Assembly (NCBI GenBank): GCA_001769195.1
Contig: MEOK01000032.1
Coordinates: forward strand, 124,001 to 188,000
From: Bacteroidetes bacterium GWF2_40_14
Lineage (GTDB): Bacteria; Bacteroidota; Bacteroidia; Bacteroidales; UBA932
Direction of reading: 5' to 3'
Length of the DNA stretch: 64,000 nt
The position numbers and the translations under genes are program-made. A model generated the notes under the pieces. It worked only from the letters and a program-made list of their open reading frames with translations, had not been told where the DNA came from and made no database searches. Of the stretch, positions 27,309 through 35,627 are shown piece after piece. Within the stretch, counting starts at the first letter, position 1, and each line of letters begins with the position of its first letter.

Positions 27309-27941
27309 CTACTTTATTGTTTCAAATATTTCGTCAATCGGTTTTCTTGTCTTCTTGAAGTGCTGAGTATCGTCAGATTCAGAGCGGTATCCAACTGCTG
27401 CAAGCATTGCAGAGGTTATCCCTTTATTCTTAAGTCCCAGAATTTCATCAAATTTCACTTTGTCGAAGCCCTCCATCGGACATGAGTCAATCTGAAGTTC
27501 CGAAGCTGTAGCTATGAGTGTTCCCAGTGCAATATAGGCCTGTTTCGCTGTCCATGCAGATATCTGGTCCGATGATAGTACCGCCATTTGCCCCTTCATC
27601 ATATCACCATATGGTTTTGTATCTGCAACATCTGTATTATTAATTTCTGACCTTAACTTAAGATAGTTGTCAATCTTCTCCGGTCCCATCTCTGTGAAAT
27701 TACAGAACAAGAATATGTGCGAAGCGTCTGTCAGTTGTGACTGGCCCCAGGCTGCATCCCTCAGTTGTTCACGAATGCTCTGGTTCTCAATTATCAGAAC
27801 CTTGAACGGTTGCAATCCGTAAGAGGTTGGTGCCAGATTTACGGCTTCCTTTAGTATATCCAGTTTATCTGCAGGTATTTTTTTAGATGTATCAAACTTT
27901 TTAGTAGCGTATCTCCATTTAAGGTTGTTTGTTATGCTCAT
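27309..27941 (-). CDS. NAD(P)H-dependent nitroreductase family oxidoreductase
   Basis: A 210-residue FMN-binding protein of the NfsB/nitroreductase family. Landmarks are the N-terminal LKWRYATKKFDTSKKIP, APTSYGLQPFKVLII (flavin-binding loop), a central QAYIALGTLIATASEL helix and the C-terminal KGITSAMLAAVGYRSESDD. Members reduce quinones, nitro compounds or flavins; the real substrate cannot be told. It is transcribed towards dsbD, and their 3' ends are 10 nt apart. Start ATG at 27941. Confidence 0.88.
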   Translation of the reverse strand: MSITNNLKWRYATKKFDTSKKIPADKLDILKEAVNLAPTSYGLQPFKVLIIENQSIREQLRDAAWGQSQLTDASHIFLFCNFTEMGPEKIDNYLKLRSEINNTDVADTKPYGDMMKGQMAVLSSDQISAWTAKQAYIALGTLIATASELQIDSCPMEGFDKVKFDEILGLKNKGITSAMLAAVGYRSESDDTQHFKKTRKPIDEIFETIK

Positions 27942-28099
27942 AATGTTGTTTATAATGTAGTTTATTAATATTATTTTGTGTAAAACTTTAAAGGAACCTC
28001 AATAATCAGCACTTATGAAGGTTGTTCGGCCAGTATTTCTATATCATTTGTCTCTTTAACAGAAATTGCGTCCCGTTTGTTTAACCTGTGTCCCTCATA

Positions 28100-28615
28100 T
28101 CAGGCTGGAATTATTCTTACGTTTGACTGGTCATCACACTCCTCAAGCAATTTTTCAATGCTTTTGTTTAGAACTGGATGTATAAGCTTTGGGGCTATCT
28201 CGCACAGGGGAAACAATACAAATTTCCGGAACTGCATTCTTGGATGTGGCACTATAAGATCCTCTTCATTAATAACTTCGTTATCAAAAAGTAAAATGTC
28301 AATATCTATTGTTCTAGAAGAATATTGCCTCTCATCATCTCCGGTGCACCCTACCTTGTCGTCCCTAACTCTGCCTAGTTCTCTCTCAATTTCGAGCAAC
28401 ATTTTCAACAAATCCTGCGGTTCTCTATCTGTTTCGAGTCTTACCGCCATATTAAGGAACCACTCATCTGCCTCGAATCCCCAAGGCTCGCTTTCATATA
28501 GCGACGACTTAACCGGAGGGGTTTTTGAAAGCAGCTGAAGTCTGTCTGTTGCCAGTTGCAGTATTTTGACTTTATCTCCCTGGTTACTTCCCAGGAGCAA
28601 GTACGCTTGGGACAT
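28100..28615 (-). CDS. folK: 2-amino-4-hydroxy-6-hydroxymethyldihydropteridine pyrophosphokinase
   Basis: HPPK, 171 residues, transfers pyrophosphate from ATP to the pterin in folate synthesis. Characteristic parts are YLLLGSNQGDK at the start, the substrate loop SSLYESEPWGFE followed by WFLNMAVRLET, and the metal/ATP motif RTIDIDILLFDNEVI with LIVPHPRMQFRKFVL after it. It lies 26 nt after the sufT-like gene on the same strand and is probably the last gene of the suf transcript. Confidence 0.93.
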   Translation of the reverse strand: MSQAYLLLGSNQGDKVKILQLATDRLQLLSKTPPVKSSLYESEPWGFEADEWFLNMAVRLETDREPQDLLKMLLEIERELGRVRDDKVGCTGDDERQYSSRTIDIDILLFDNEVINEEDLIVPHPRMQFRKFVLFPLCEIAPKLIHPVLNKSIEKLLEECDDQSNVRIIPA

Positions 28616-28641
28616 TTACTCTATTTATTTCTAATGATTCT

Positions 28642-28953
28642 TTATAGAAAACCTAGTTCAAGCAGTGCCTCTTCGCTCATTCTGTTTCTGTCCCAGGGAG
28701 GGTCAAAGGTTAATTCAATTGCAACATCCTCTATTGTGGGTACGTCTGAAACTGCTTCATATACATCCTCCAGCAACTGATCAGCCATTGGGCAGTTTGG
28801 AGCAGTAAGGGTCATCTTGATGAATGCCTTGTGATTATCATCTACTTTAATTTCGTAAATAAGACCAAGGTCATAAACATTCACCGGTATTTCCGGGTCA
28901 TGTACCTGCTTTAGCGCAATTACAATATTCTTCTCTACACTATTTTCACTCAT
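28642..28953 (-). CDS. SUF-associated MIP18/DUF59 family protein (SufT-like)
   Basis: A 103-residue DUF59 (MIP18) protein. The motif DPEIPVNVYDLGLIYEIKV and the cysteine in LTAPNCPMADQL are typical, as is the late VAIELTFDPPWDRNRMSEEA. Such proteins help deliver or repair iron-sulfur clusters. It sits 12 nt after sufE and 26 nt before folK, consistent with a SUF maturation role. The exact biochemical step is not known for the family. Confidence 0.88.
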   Translation of the reverse strand: MSENSVEKNIVIALKQVHDPEIPVNVYDLGLIYEIKVDDNHKAFIKMTLTAPNCPMADQLLEDVYEAVSDVPTIEDVAIELTFDPPWDRNRMSEEALLELGFL

Positions 28954-28965
28954 CGTTTTAATTTT

Positions 28966-29388
28966 TTATTTGTTTGCAGCAAATGCAACAGCATAAAACT
29001 TTATCTGCCTTATCATTGATACTAATCCGTTAGATCTGGAGGGAGAAAGGTTGTCCTGAAGTCCAATCTCCTTAATGAAGCTAAGATCCGCTTCAATGAT
29101 CTCCTTGGGGGTCCTTCCCGAAAAAACTCTTACTAACAACGATATGATTCCCTTTGTTATAATAGCATCGCTGTCTGCTGTAAAATATATCCTTCCTTCT
29201 CTATAGTCAGCAGCCAGCCATACTCTTGATTGACAGCCCTTTATCAGATTGTTTTCCTGTCTGCCGTTATCACTGATTATGGGCAAAGACTTGCCCAGTT
29301 CAATTAAATATTCGTACTTGTCAAGCCAATCCGTAAAGATTGAGAATTCCTCTATTATTTCCTGCTCCGCCTGTTTGATTGTTATCAT
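28966..29388 (-). CDS. sufE: SufE cysteine desulfurase activator
   Basis: A 140-residue SufE-type sulfur acceptor that takes persulfide sulfur from SufS. The acceptor cysteine sits in LIKGCQSRVWLAADY; the rest (YEYLIELGKSLPII near the start, GIISLLVRVFSGRTPKEI) matches the family. It lies 57 nt after sufS on the same strand. The scaffold genes sufB, sufC and sufD are not in the window. Confidence 0.93.
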   Translation of the reverse strand: MITIKQAEQEIIEEFSIFTDWLDKYEYLIELGKSLPIISDNGRQENNLIKGCQSRVWLAADYREGRIYFTADSDAIITKGIISLLVRVFSGRTPKEIIEADLSFIKEIGLQDNLSPSRSNGLVSMIRQIKFYAVAFAANK

Positions 29389-29445
29389 TTATTGTTCTTA
29401 TTTTCTTTCTTATGTACATGTTTACTTAAACTATAACTTTACAAA

Positions 29446-30672
29446 TTATGAAAGCATCTTCAATGCTCTTTTCAATGAGTCAATGAAGTACTCCGACTCG
29501 CTCACTGTGTTGTACATAGCAAGCGATGCCCTAAGCATTCCTGTAACCCCGAATTTTGTCATAAGCGGCTCAGAACACATTAAGCCCGACCGCAAGGCAA
29601 CTCCCATTTTGTCCAACAACATAGCAAGGTCAGTAGGATGAACACCCTCCACTGTAAAGGAAAACAGAGAAATCTTATTGGCCGATGTTCCGAAAACCTT
29701 AACTCCATTAATAGACGACAGGCTGTTTGTGAGATAATTGACTAGCTCATCCTCATGGGTTTTCAGAAAATCCCCATCTATCGACCGGACAAATCTCACG
29801 GCCTCTCCTAGCGCTGCTGCCCCTATAAAGTTTGGTGTTCCAGCTTCAAACTTTAGAGGAAGGTCGGCATAAGTGGTTTTTTTAAATGAAACGGTTCCTA
29901 CCATATCTCCTCCTCCAAGCCATGGCGGCATCCTGTCTAAGAATTCCCTTTTACCATAAAGAATGCCTATTCCGGTGGGACCGTATAGCTTATGACCGGA
30001 AAAGGCATAAAAGTCACAGTCAAGATCCTGAACATCAACCTTGCAGTGAACAACTCCCTGTGCACCATCTATCATAACCGGCACTCCCTTTTTATGTGCG
30101 GCATTTATGAGCTCCTTAACCGGATTCACAATGCCCAAAACATTTGATATGTGAGCAACAGATATAATCTTCACCTTATCGTCCAGTATTCCCGCGAGTT
30201 TCTCCATCATCCACTCACCATTATTGTCAACAGGCAGCACTCGTAATTCCGCTCCAATCCTTTCGCATGCCATCTGCCAGGGAACAATATTCGAGTGATG
30301 TTCAGCCTCTGTAACAATAACAGCATCTCCCCTTTTCAAGAATTCTTGACAGAAACTATTGGCAACCAGATTAATAGAAGCAGTTGTGCCCGGTGTGAAA
30401 ATTATCTCTTCCCTCTCCTTGGCGTTGATGAACTTCCTAATATCTTCCCTTGCACCTTCGTACAACTCAGTTGTCCTGGCACTCAGTTCATGAACTGCCC
30501 TGTGAATATTTCCATTAACACCCGAATTCATCTTGTCAGTCAACTCAATAACCGATAGCGGCTTCTGGGCAGTGGCACCATTATCGAAGTAAACAAGACT
30601 CTTGTTGTTTACCTTCTGGTCAAGAGCGGGAAACAGTTTACGTATGCTGTCAACATCTTTTATTAATTCCAT
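29446..30672 (-). CDS. sufS: SufS-type cysteine desulfurase
   Basis: A 408-residue PLP enzyme, class V aminotransferase fold, that removes sulfur from cysteine for iron-sulfur cluster assembly. The PLP lysine is K228 (AFSGHKLYGPTG), the cofactor histidine lies in TEAEHHSNIVPWQ, and IDGAQGVVH supplies the aspartate. The persulfide cysteine is C366 in LRSGLMCSEPL. In most SufS proteins that loop reads R-x-G-H-H-C-A; here the two histidines are L and M and the alanine is S, a clear variant. It is transcribed divergently from ruvA, with its -7 element at 30708-30715. Confidence 0.93.
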   Translation of the reverse strand: MELIKDVDSIRKLFPALDQKVNNKSLVYFDNGATAQKPLSVIELTDKMNSGVNGNIHRAVHELSARTTELYEGAREDIRKFINAKEREEIIFTPGTTASINLVANSFCQEFLKRGDAVIVTEAEHHSNIVPWQMACERIGAELRVLPVDNNGEWMMEKLAGILDDKVKIISVAHISNVLGIVNPVKELINAAHKKGVPVMIDGAQGVVHCKVDVQDLDCDFYAFSGHKLYGPTGIGILYGKREFLDRMPPWLGGGDMVGTVSFKKTTYADLPLKFEAGTPNFIGAAALGEAVRFVRSIDGDFLKTHEDELVNYLTNSLSSINGVKVFGTSANKISLFSFTVEGVHPTDLAMLLDKMGVALRSGLMCSEPLMTKFGVTGMLRASLAMYNTVSESEYFIDSLKRALKMLS

Positions 30673-30707
30673 TTATTATTTGAATTTATTCAGAGAGCGT
30701 AGTTTTG

Positions 30708-30715
30708 CAAAATTA
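30708..30715 (-). promoter_or_regulatory. -7 promoter element of sufS
   Basis: TAATTTTG on the minus strand fits TAnnTTTG and lies 35 nt before the sufS ATG. It faces away from the ruvA element at 30751-30758, so the 110-bp gap holds two back-to-back promoters. Confidence 0.5.
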
Positions 30716-30750
30716 GCAAAACAAAGTTTCTGTTTCTATTTTAAAAAACA

Positions 30751-30758
30751 TAAATTTG
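30751..30758 (+). promoter_or_regulatory. -7 promoter element of ruvA
   Basis: TAAATTTG fits TAnnTTTG and lies 24 nt before the ruvA ATG. TAGTTTTG at 30700-30707 also fits but is further away. Confidence 0.5.
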
Positions 30759-30782
30759 CCCTAATTGTTTATTTAACCTCTT

Positions 30783-31373
30783 ATGTACGATTATATCAAA
30801 GGAACAATCACAGAACTCGGCCCAACCGAAGTTGTTTTGGAAACAGCCAATATAGGATATAAAATACTGATTTCTCTTCAGACATATTCTACATTAAAAG
30901 CCGGCAGCGAAACAAAACTATATATATATCACCATCTTAGAGAGGACATTGAACTTCTTTTCGGCTTTTCTGACAAAGAGGAACGATTTATTTTTTGTCT
31001 TCTGATAGAAGTTTCAGGAATTGGTCCAAACACTGCCAGGATGATGCTCTCTTCAATGTCTTCAGATGAGATACGGAACGCAATTATTAGTGGCGACATC
31101 AATAAGCTCAAAAGCATAAAAGGAATAGGACTTAAAACCGCTCAAAGAATGCTTATTGAACTAAAAGACAAAATTGTCAAAGGAGGGAATTCCGGAGGAG
31201 CGCCATCTTTCATACTCTCAGCAGGCTCGGCACAACGAGAAGAGGCCACAACCGCTCTAGTGCTGTTAGGATTTTCCAAACCAAATGTTGACAAAGTAAT
31301 AGAATCCCTGCTCAAAGAGAGTCCCGGGTACAAGCTGGAAGAACTTATCAAGCTTGCGCTAAAACGATTATAA
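30783..31373 (+). CDS. ruvA: Holliday junction DNA helicase subunit RuvA
   Basis: RuvA, 196 residues, binds four-way junctions and recruits the RuvB motor. An OB-fold N-terminus (MYDYIKGTITELGPTEVVL) is followed by helix-hairpin-helix motifs (LIEVSGIGPNTARMML, LKSIKGIGLKTAQRM) and a C-terminal UBA-like domain (ATTALVLLGFSKPNVDKVI). ruvB is 20 kb away in this window, on the other strand, so the two are not an operon here. Confidence 0.96.
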   Translation: MYDYIKGTITELGPTEVVLETANIGYKILISLQTYSTLKAGSETKLYIYHHLREDIELLFGFSDKEERFIFCLLIEVSGIGPNTARMMLSSMSSDEIRNAIISGDINKLKSIKGIGLKTAQRMLIELKDKIVKGGNSGGAPSFILSAGSAQREEATTALVLLGFSKPNVDKVIESLLKESPGYKLEELIKLALKRL

Positions 31374-31389
31374 TATTAAATAATTTTAG

Positions 31390-31397
31390 TACATTTG
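31390..31397 (+). promoter_or_regulatory. -7 promoter element of gcvH
   Basis: TACATTTG fits TAnnTTTG and lies 22 nt before the gcvH ATG, 16 nt after the ruvA stop. Confidence 0.5.
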
Positions 31398-31419
31398 CGA
31401 AAAATTTAATCATTTATAT

Positions 31420-31794
31420 ATGAATATTCCTGCAAATCTTAAGTACAGTAATGACCACGAGTGGGTAAAGGTAGAAGGTGATATCGCAACTGTAGGTATC
31501 ACAGACTTTGCACAAGGCCAATTAGGTGATATCGTGTTTGTTGACATCCAAACAGAAGGTGAAACTCTTGACAAAACAGAAGTTTTTGGTGCGATTGAGG
31601 CAGTAAAAACCGTAGCTGACGCCTTAATGCCGGTATCCGGCACAATAATAGAGGTTAACTCCAATCTGGAGAATTCACCTGAATCTGTTAACAAGGATCC
31701 TTATGGTGATGGTTGGATGGTAAAAATCAAAATGACTGATTTGTCAGAACTTGATGCCCTTTTAGATGCTGTTGCATATAAGGCAATTATGTAG
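31420..31794 (+). CDS. gcvH: Glycine cleavage system H protein
   Basis: A 124-residue lipoyl carrier of the glycine cleavage system. The lipoylated lysine is K63 in [18 protein letters not shown], and the N-terminal [13 protein letters not shown] and the [10 protein letters not shown] end are typical. It shuttles the aminomethyl group between GcvP and GcvT, neither of which is in the window. It has its own promoter element upstream and a terminator after it, so it appears to be expressed alone. Confidence 0.96.
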   Translation: MNIPANLKYSNDHEWVKVEGDIATVGITDFAQGQLGDIVFVDIQTEGETLDKTEVFGAIEAVKTVADALMPVSGTIIEVNSNLENSPESVNKDPYGDGWMVKIKMTDLSELDALLDAVAYKAIM

Positions 31795-31819
31795 TCTTTC
31801 GCAAATAGAGATTAAACAA

Positions 31820-31853
31820 AAACCCTTTGGATCAAAGCCAAAGGGTTTTTTTA
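31820..31853 (+). terminator. Intrinsic terminator after gcvH
   Basis: AAACCCTTTGG (31820-31830) pairs perfectly with CCAAAGGGTTT (31838-31848) and is followed by a run of T. It ends the gcvH transcript 25 nt past the stop. Confidence 0.85.
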
Positions 31854-31887
31854 TTATATTTACACCATACAATTATTTATCCTTTTT

Positions 31888-32910
31888 ATGTTACATAGTT
31901 TTGGAAGTGACAATCACTCCGGTGTTGCTCCGGAGATTCTGGAAGCGATTATTAATGTAAACAAAGAATTTCAAGTCGCTTATGGTGAAGATGAAATAAC
32001 AAAAGCAGCCATACTTATTTTTAAGGAGCAACTGGGAGAGAATGCCGAAGCTTTTTTTGTTTTTAATGGCACGGGTGCAAATATCCTTGCTCTTAAAGCC
32101 ATGACCAACAGCTATAATGCTATTCTTTGCCCGGATACTGCCCATATTAATTGTGACGAGTGTGCAGCCCCGGAGAAGATGACCGGATGCAAACTCATTC
32201 CTATCCCTTCAAAAGATGGCAAAGTCTCTCCCGAGGATGTCAAAAAAGAACTTAAAGGTTTTGGTTTCCAACATCATGCGCAAGTAAAAGTTCTTTCAAT
32301 ATCACAACCTACAGAACTTGGTACTCTTTATACACCAAAAGAGATAAAGGAACTGGCAGATCTGATGCATGAGAGCAACTGCCTCCTCCATATGGACGGA
32401 TCTAGGATTTCCAATGCTTCTGCATCTTTGAAAATGTCAATAAAAGAATTCACGGCAGACCTTGGGGTTGACGCACTCTCATTCGGAGGAACAAAAAATG
32501 GATTGCTTATTGGAGAAGCAGTTGTATTTTTCCGTAAAGAGCTGGCTGAGAATTTTTTATATATAAGGAAACAGGCGGCACAGTTATATTCTAAAAACAG
32601 ATTCATAGCTGCTCAATTTATAGCATATTTATCAGGAAACTTAAACATAAAACTTGCAAACCAATCAAACAGCATTGCCAAATATCTGGAAAGCGAACTA
32701 AAGTCTATTCCGCAAGTACAAATCAGCCGACCTGTTGAGACCAATGCTGTATTTGCCTATGTTCCATTTGATTTGTGCAAGAAATTGCAGGAAAAGCATT
32801 ACTTCTACATTTGGGACGATGTTACTACAGAGGTACGTTGGATGTGTTCATTCAACACAAGAAAAGAGGACATAGATACTTTTATAAGCGATATCAAGGC
32901 ATTATTGTAA
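31888..32910 (+). CDS. ltaE: Low-specificity threonine aldolase
   Basis: A 340-residue PLP-dependent aldolase, beta-eliminating lyase fold, that splits threonine or allo-threonine into glycine and acetaldehyde. The start SFGSDNHSGVAPEI is typical. The PLP lysine lies in LSFGGTKNGLLIGEA and the cofactor-binding part in HMDGSRISNAS. It lies 93 nt after gcvH, behind a terminator; both genes touch glycine metabolism, but the terminator argues against a shared transcript. Confidence 0.9.
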   Translation: MLHSFGSDNHSGVAPEILEAIINVNKEFQVAYGEDEITKAAILIFKEQLGENAEAFFVFNGTGANILALKAMTNSYNAILCPDTAHINCDECAAPEKMTGCKLIPIPSKDGKVSPEDVKKELKGFGFQHHAQVKVLSISQPTELGTLYTPKEIKELADLMHESNCLLHMDGSRISNASASLKMSIKEFTADLGVDALSFGGTKNGLLIGEAVVFFRKELAENFLYIRKQAAQLYSKNRFIAAQFIAYLSGNLNIKLANQSNSIAKYLESELKSIPQVQISRPVETNAVFAYVPFDLCKKLQEKHYFYIWDDVTTEVRWMCSFNTRKEDIDTFISDIKALL

Positions 32911-32934
32911 ATATTAACTTAACAAACTATAATT

Positions 32935-34710
32935 ATGGAAGTAACCAGAGTTTTTGATCTCCTTGAGAGGCTCAAGGAACAGTTTCCAAAAGATGATATT
33001 CTTTGCAGAAGAGTTAATGGCAAATGGATAAAGTATTCAGTAGATGATTATTGCCGGTATTCTCACACACTAGCACATGCTTTTCTTGCCCTTGGCCTGC
33101 AGCCTTTGGATAAAGTAATTACTATCTGCAACAACAGACCTGAATGGAACTTTGTTGATATGGGGCTATCGCTTGCACATATGGTTCATGTTCCGGTGTA
33201 TACCACTTTAAGCAACGACGACTACAAACATATTTTCGCTCATAGCGATGCAAAGATTATTTTTGCTGGTGGTGATGCTATATTAAAAAAGATAGCTCCC
33301 ATTATAGCCAAAATGGATACTCCTGTTGAAATTTATACAATGGATGCAGTTCCTGGTTATAAGTGTATAGATGAATTATATAAACTAGGAGAAGAGAAAG
33401 CCTCTGTTTTTGCTCCCGTCGTAGAAGAAAACAAAAGGACAATCAGCGAAAATGATCTTGCTACAATAATTTACACATCAGGCACAACCGGAACCCCAAA
33501 AGGTGTTATGCTTTCACACAAAAACCTGGTGTTTAATTTTATTGGTACAGCTATACAACAAATCAGAGATTACCGGCATAAAATGTTAAGCTTTCTTCCT
33601 CTCTGTCATATCTATGAAAGAGGAATGAATTATGACTATCAATATGTTGGCATAAGCATTTATTACGCAGAGAGCCTTGCTACCATAGCCAGCGACCTTG
33701 CTGATTGCCATGCTGATGGTTTCTGTGCAGTTCCTAGAGTACTGGAAATGATGTTCAACAAATTGGAAGCAGCAGGTAAGGACCTCCCTGGCATTAAAAA
33801 AGTTATCTACCACTGGGCATTCCGAATTGCCTGCAAGTATGATTACACAAAAAACGGAACTCTCTATAATTTGATGTATAGTGTTGCAGATAAACTGGTT
33901 TACAGTAAATGGAGAGAAAAGCTTGGAGGTAAGGAGATGCTGATAGTATCTGGCGGTTCTGCAATACAGGCAAAGATTATACGTCTTTTTACTGCCGCAA
34001 AGATGTATATATTTGAAGGTTACGGCATGACCGAAGCCTCTCCCGTAATAGCTGTAAACAATCCAAAAGAGATGATTATCAAGATTGGTACCGTCGGAAA
34101 GGCAATGGAAGGCACCGAGATGATGATTGCAGAAGACGGAGAGATTCTCAGCCGTGGACCTCATATTATGATGGGTTACTACAAAGATCCCGAGTATACA
34201 AAAACTGTTATAGACAGTGAAGGATGGCTCCACACTGGAGATATTGGTGTAATGGTAGACAAGATTTTCCTTAAAATTACTGACAGAAAAAAGGAGATAT
34301 TCAAACTCTCCGCTGGAAAATATGTTGCTCCACAGGTAATAGAAAACATGCTTAAAGAGTCGTCATATATTGAGAACTGCATGGTTGTTGGCGAAAATCA
34401 GAAATTTGCATCGGCACTCATTATCCCATCTTTCAGCAGGTTGCATTTTTGGGCCGCTAAACATAAGGTTCAATTCACAGACAATGATGATTTGATTAAA
34501 AATCCCGAGGTACAAAAGAAAATGATGAAAGAAGTCGGTGTCATAAATCAAAAACTTGCTGCTCATGAACAAATAAAAAGACCAAAGTTAATAAATGACG
34601 AGTGGACTCCTTTAAATGACATGCTATCACAAACCCTTAAACTGAAACGTAATAAAGTTAGGGCAAAATATGCCGACCTTATTAACGATATCTACAAGTA
34701 CGACAGCTAG
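32935..34710 (+). CDS. Long-chain acyl-CoA synthetase (AMP-binding)
   Basis: A 591-residue adenylate-forming enzyme that activates fatty acids with ATP and CoA. The P-loop-like motif is IIYTSGTTGTPKGVMLSHK; the later signatures are YIFEGYGMTEASPVIAV, GWLHTGDIG and the core lysine region ITDRKKEIFKLSAGKYVAP. The length and the form of these motifs fit the FadD/long-chain group. Its stop is immediately followed by the ATG of the GNAT gene, so the two are translated from one message. Confidence 0.92.
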   Translation: MEVTRVFDLLERLKEQFPKDDILCRRVNGKWIKYSVDDYCRYSHTLAHAFLALGLQPLDKVITICNNRPEWNFVDMGLSLAHMVHVPVYTTLSNDDYKHIFAHSDAKIIFAGGDAILKKIAPIIAKMDTPVEIYTMDAVPGYKCIDELYKLGEEKASVFAPVVEENKRTISENDLATIIYTSGTTGTPKGVMLSHKNLVFNFIGTAIQQIRDYRHKMLSFLPLCHIYERGMNYDYQYVGISIYYAESLATIASDLADCHADGFCAVPRVLEMMFNKLEAAGKDLPGIKKVIYHWAFRIACKYDYTKNGTLYNLMYSVADKLVYSKWREKLGGKEMLIVSGGSAIQAKIIRLFTAAKMYIFEGYGMTEASPVIAVNNPKEMIIKIGTVGKAMEGTEMMIAEDGEILSRGPHIMMGYYKDPEYTKTVIDSEGWLHTGDIGVMVDKIFLKITDRKKEIFKLSAGKYVAPQVIENMLKESSYIENCMVVGENQKFASALIIPSFSRLHFWAAKHKVQFTDNDDLIKNPEVQKKMMKEVGVINQKLAAHEQIKRPKLINDEWTPLNDMLSQTLKLKRNKVRAKYADLINDIYKYDS

Positions 34711-35601
34711 ATGACTATACGTTTGGCATCTCCTGAAGACAATGAACACATATTTAAGATATGGTATGCTTGCTTTACTGATGATCAGGCATATATAATG
34801 AATTATCTTAAGTATTGCCTCCCTTATACTAAAACATGGGTCCTAGGGGTAGAGAATGGCGAATTTGTTTCTTGTCTCTCTATTATTCCTTCATATTTTA
34901 TATTAAATTCAAAAATAATACGCGGTGGTTACCTCTATGCTGTGGGTACTTTACCAGAGCATAGAGGTAATTCTTATTCAAAAATATTAATGAAATCGGC
35001 AATCAAAGATTGCCGGGAAGAGGGTATGTCATACCTTTTGGTTAAACCCGCCACAGAATCTCTGTTCTTGTTATACACACGTGCCTCCTTTGAAAACACC
35101 TTATATAAAAGCACGACAACACATTATGTTAAGCACGACAGTCCTGGACCAAGACAACAAGTAACCGCATTTTCAACCGATGCTTCTGAGATATATTCTC
35201 TCCGACAGGATTCTTTTGCCGCAAAATATTTTCTTTGGCCCGAAAAGATACTTGAATACGCAATAATTGAAGCTTTAAGCAGATCGGGTTCGTGCAAAAC
35301 ATTAGAAATAACAACCACTTATTCCTCTCGTTTGCTTTACTATATTGCCTATCCGGCAGAAGAAAACAAAAAAAGAATATTAGTATTGGAGACAAATGCC
35401 AGAAAAAAAAATGAAATTGATCTTTTAATCTCGGCAATTATATCAGAATACCCCGAGACCGAGATAATAGAGATTGAATCTTCCTCTGATTTTCCCTCCA
35501 AAGGCAATAATATTATTAGCCGGTCTGCACTATGCCTTCCTCTAGATAAGAAAATTGCCTGCCATCTGGAAAAACTACACCTCTCTTTACCCCTGGAATA
35601 A
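34711..35601 (+). CDS. GNAT family N-acetyltransferase
   Basis: A 296-residue protein whose first 150 residues form a GNAT acetyltransferase domain (MTIRLASPEDNEHIFKIWY, GGYLYAVGTLPEHRGNSYS with the acetyl-CoA-binding R-G-N motif, then SKILMKSAI). The C-terminal half is a second, less conserved domain, perhaps a degenerate GNAT fold. The substrate is unknown. It begins directly at the base after the acyl-CoA synthetase stop and converges with mnmG. Confidence 0.8.
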   Translation: MTIRLASPEDNEHIFKIWYACFTDDQAYIMNYLKYCLPYTKTWVLGVENGEFVSCLSIIPSYFILNSKIIRGGYLYAVGTLPEHRGNSYSKILMKSAIKDCREEGMSYLLVKPATESLFLLYTRASFENTLYKSTTTHYVKHDSPGPRQQVTAFSTDASEIYSLRQDSFAAKYFLWPEKILEYAIIEALSRSGSCKTLEITTTYSSRLLYYIAYPAEENKKRILVLETNARKKNEIDLLISAIISEYPETEIIEIESSSDFPSKGNNIISRSALCLPLDKKIACHLEKLHLSLPLE

Positions 35602-35607
35602 GCCCTC

Positions 35608-35623
35608 GGTTCCTCGTGGAACA
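35608..35623. promoter_or_regulatory. Degenerate parS-like palindrome
   Basis: The 16-mer GGTTCCTCGTGGAACA, reverse complement TGTTCCACGAGGAACC, agrees with the parS consensus TGTTNCACGTGAAACA at 13 of 16 positions on the minus strand. It lies in the 26-bp gap between the convergent GNAT and mnmG genes. It could also simply be a small hairpin (GTTCC…GGAAC) helping to end both transcripts. It gains weight only because a much better site lies 515 bp away. Confidence 0.35.
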
Positions 35624-35627
35624 TCTT

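Noticed and set aside
28077-28538. 153-codon serine-rich plus-strand frame
   Set aside because: Antisense to folK; the serine-rich composition is what a reversed coding strand gives.
31420-32910. gcvH and threonine aldolase as a glycine operon with a glycine riboswitch
   Set aside because: A strong terminator separates them and the gcvH leader is only about 15-20 nt, too short for a riboswitch.
33586-34233. 215-codon open frame on the minus strand
   Set aside because: It lies fully antisense to the acyl-CoA synthetase, whose motifs are intact, and its own product resembles no family.
35070-35090. CACACGTGCC as another parS site
   Set aside because: Shares only the CACGTG centre; the flanking bases do not match the consensus.
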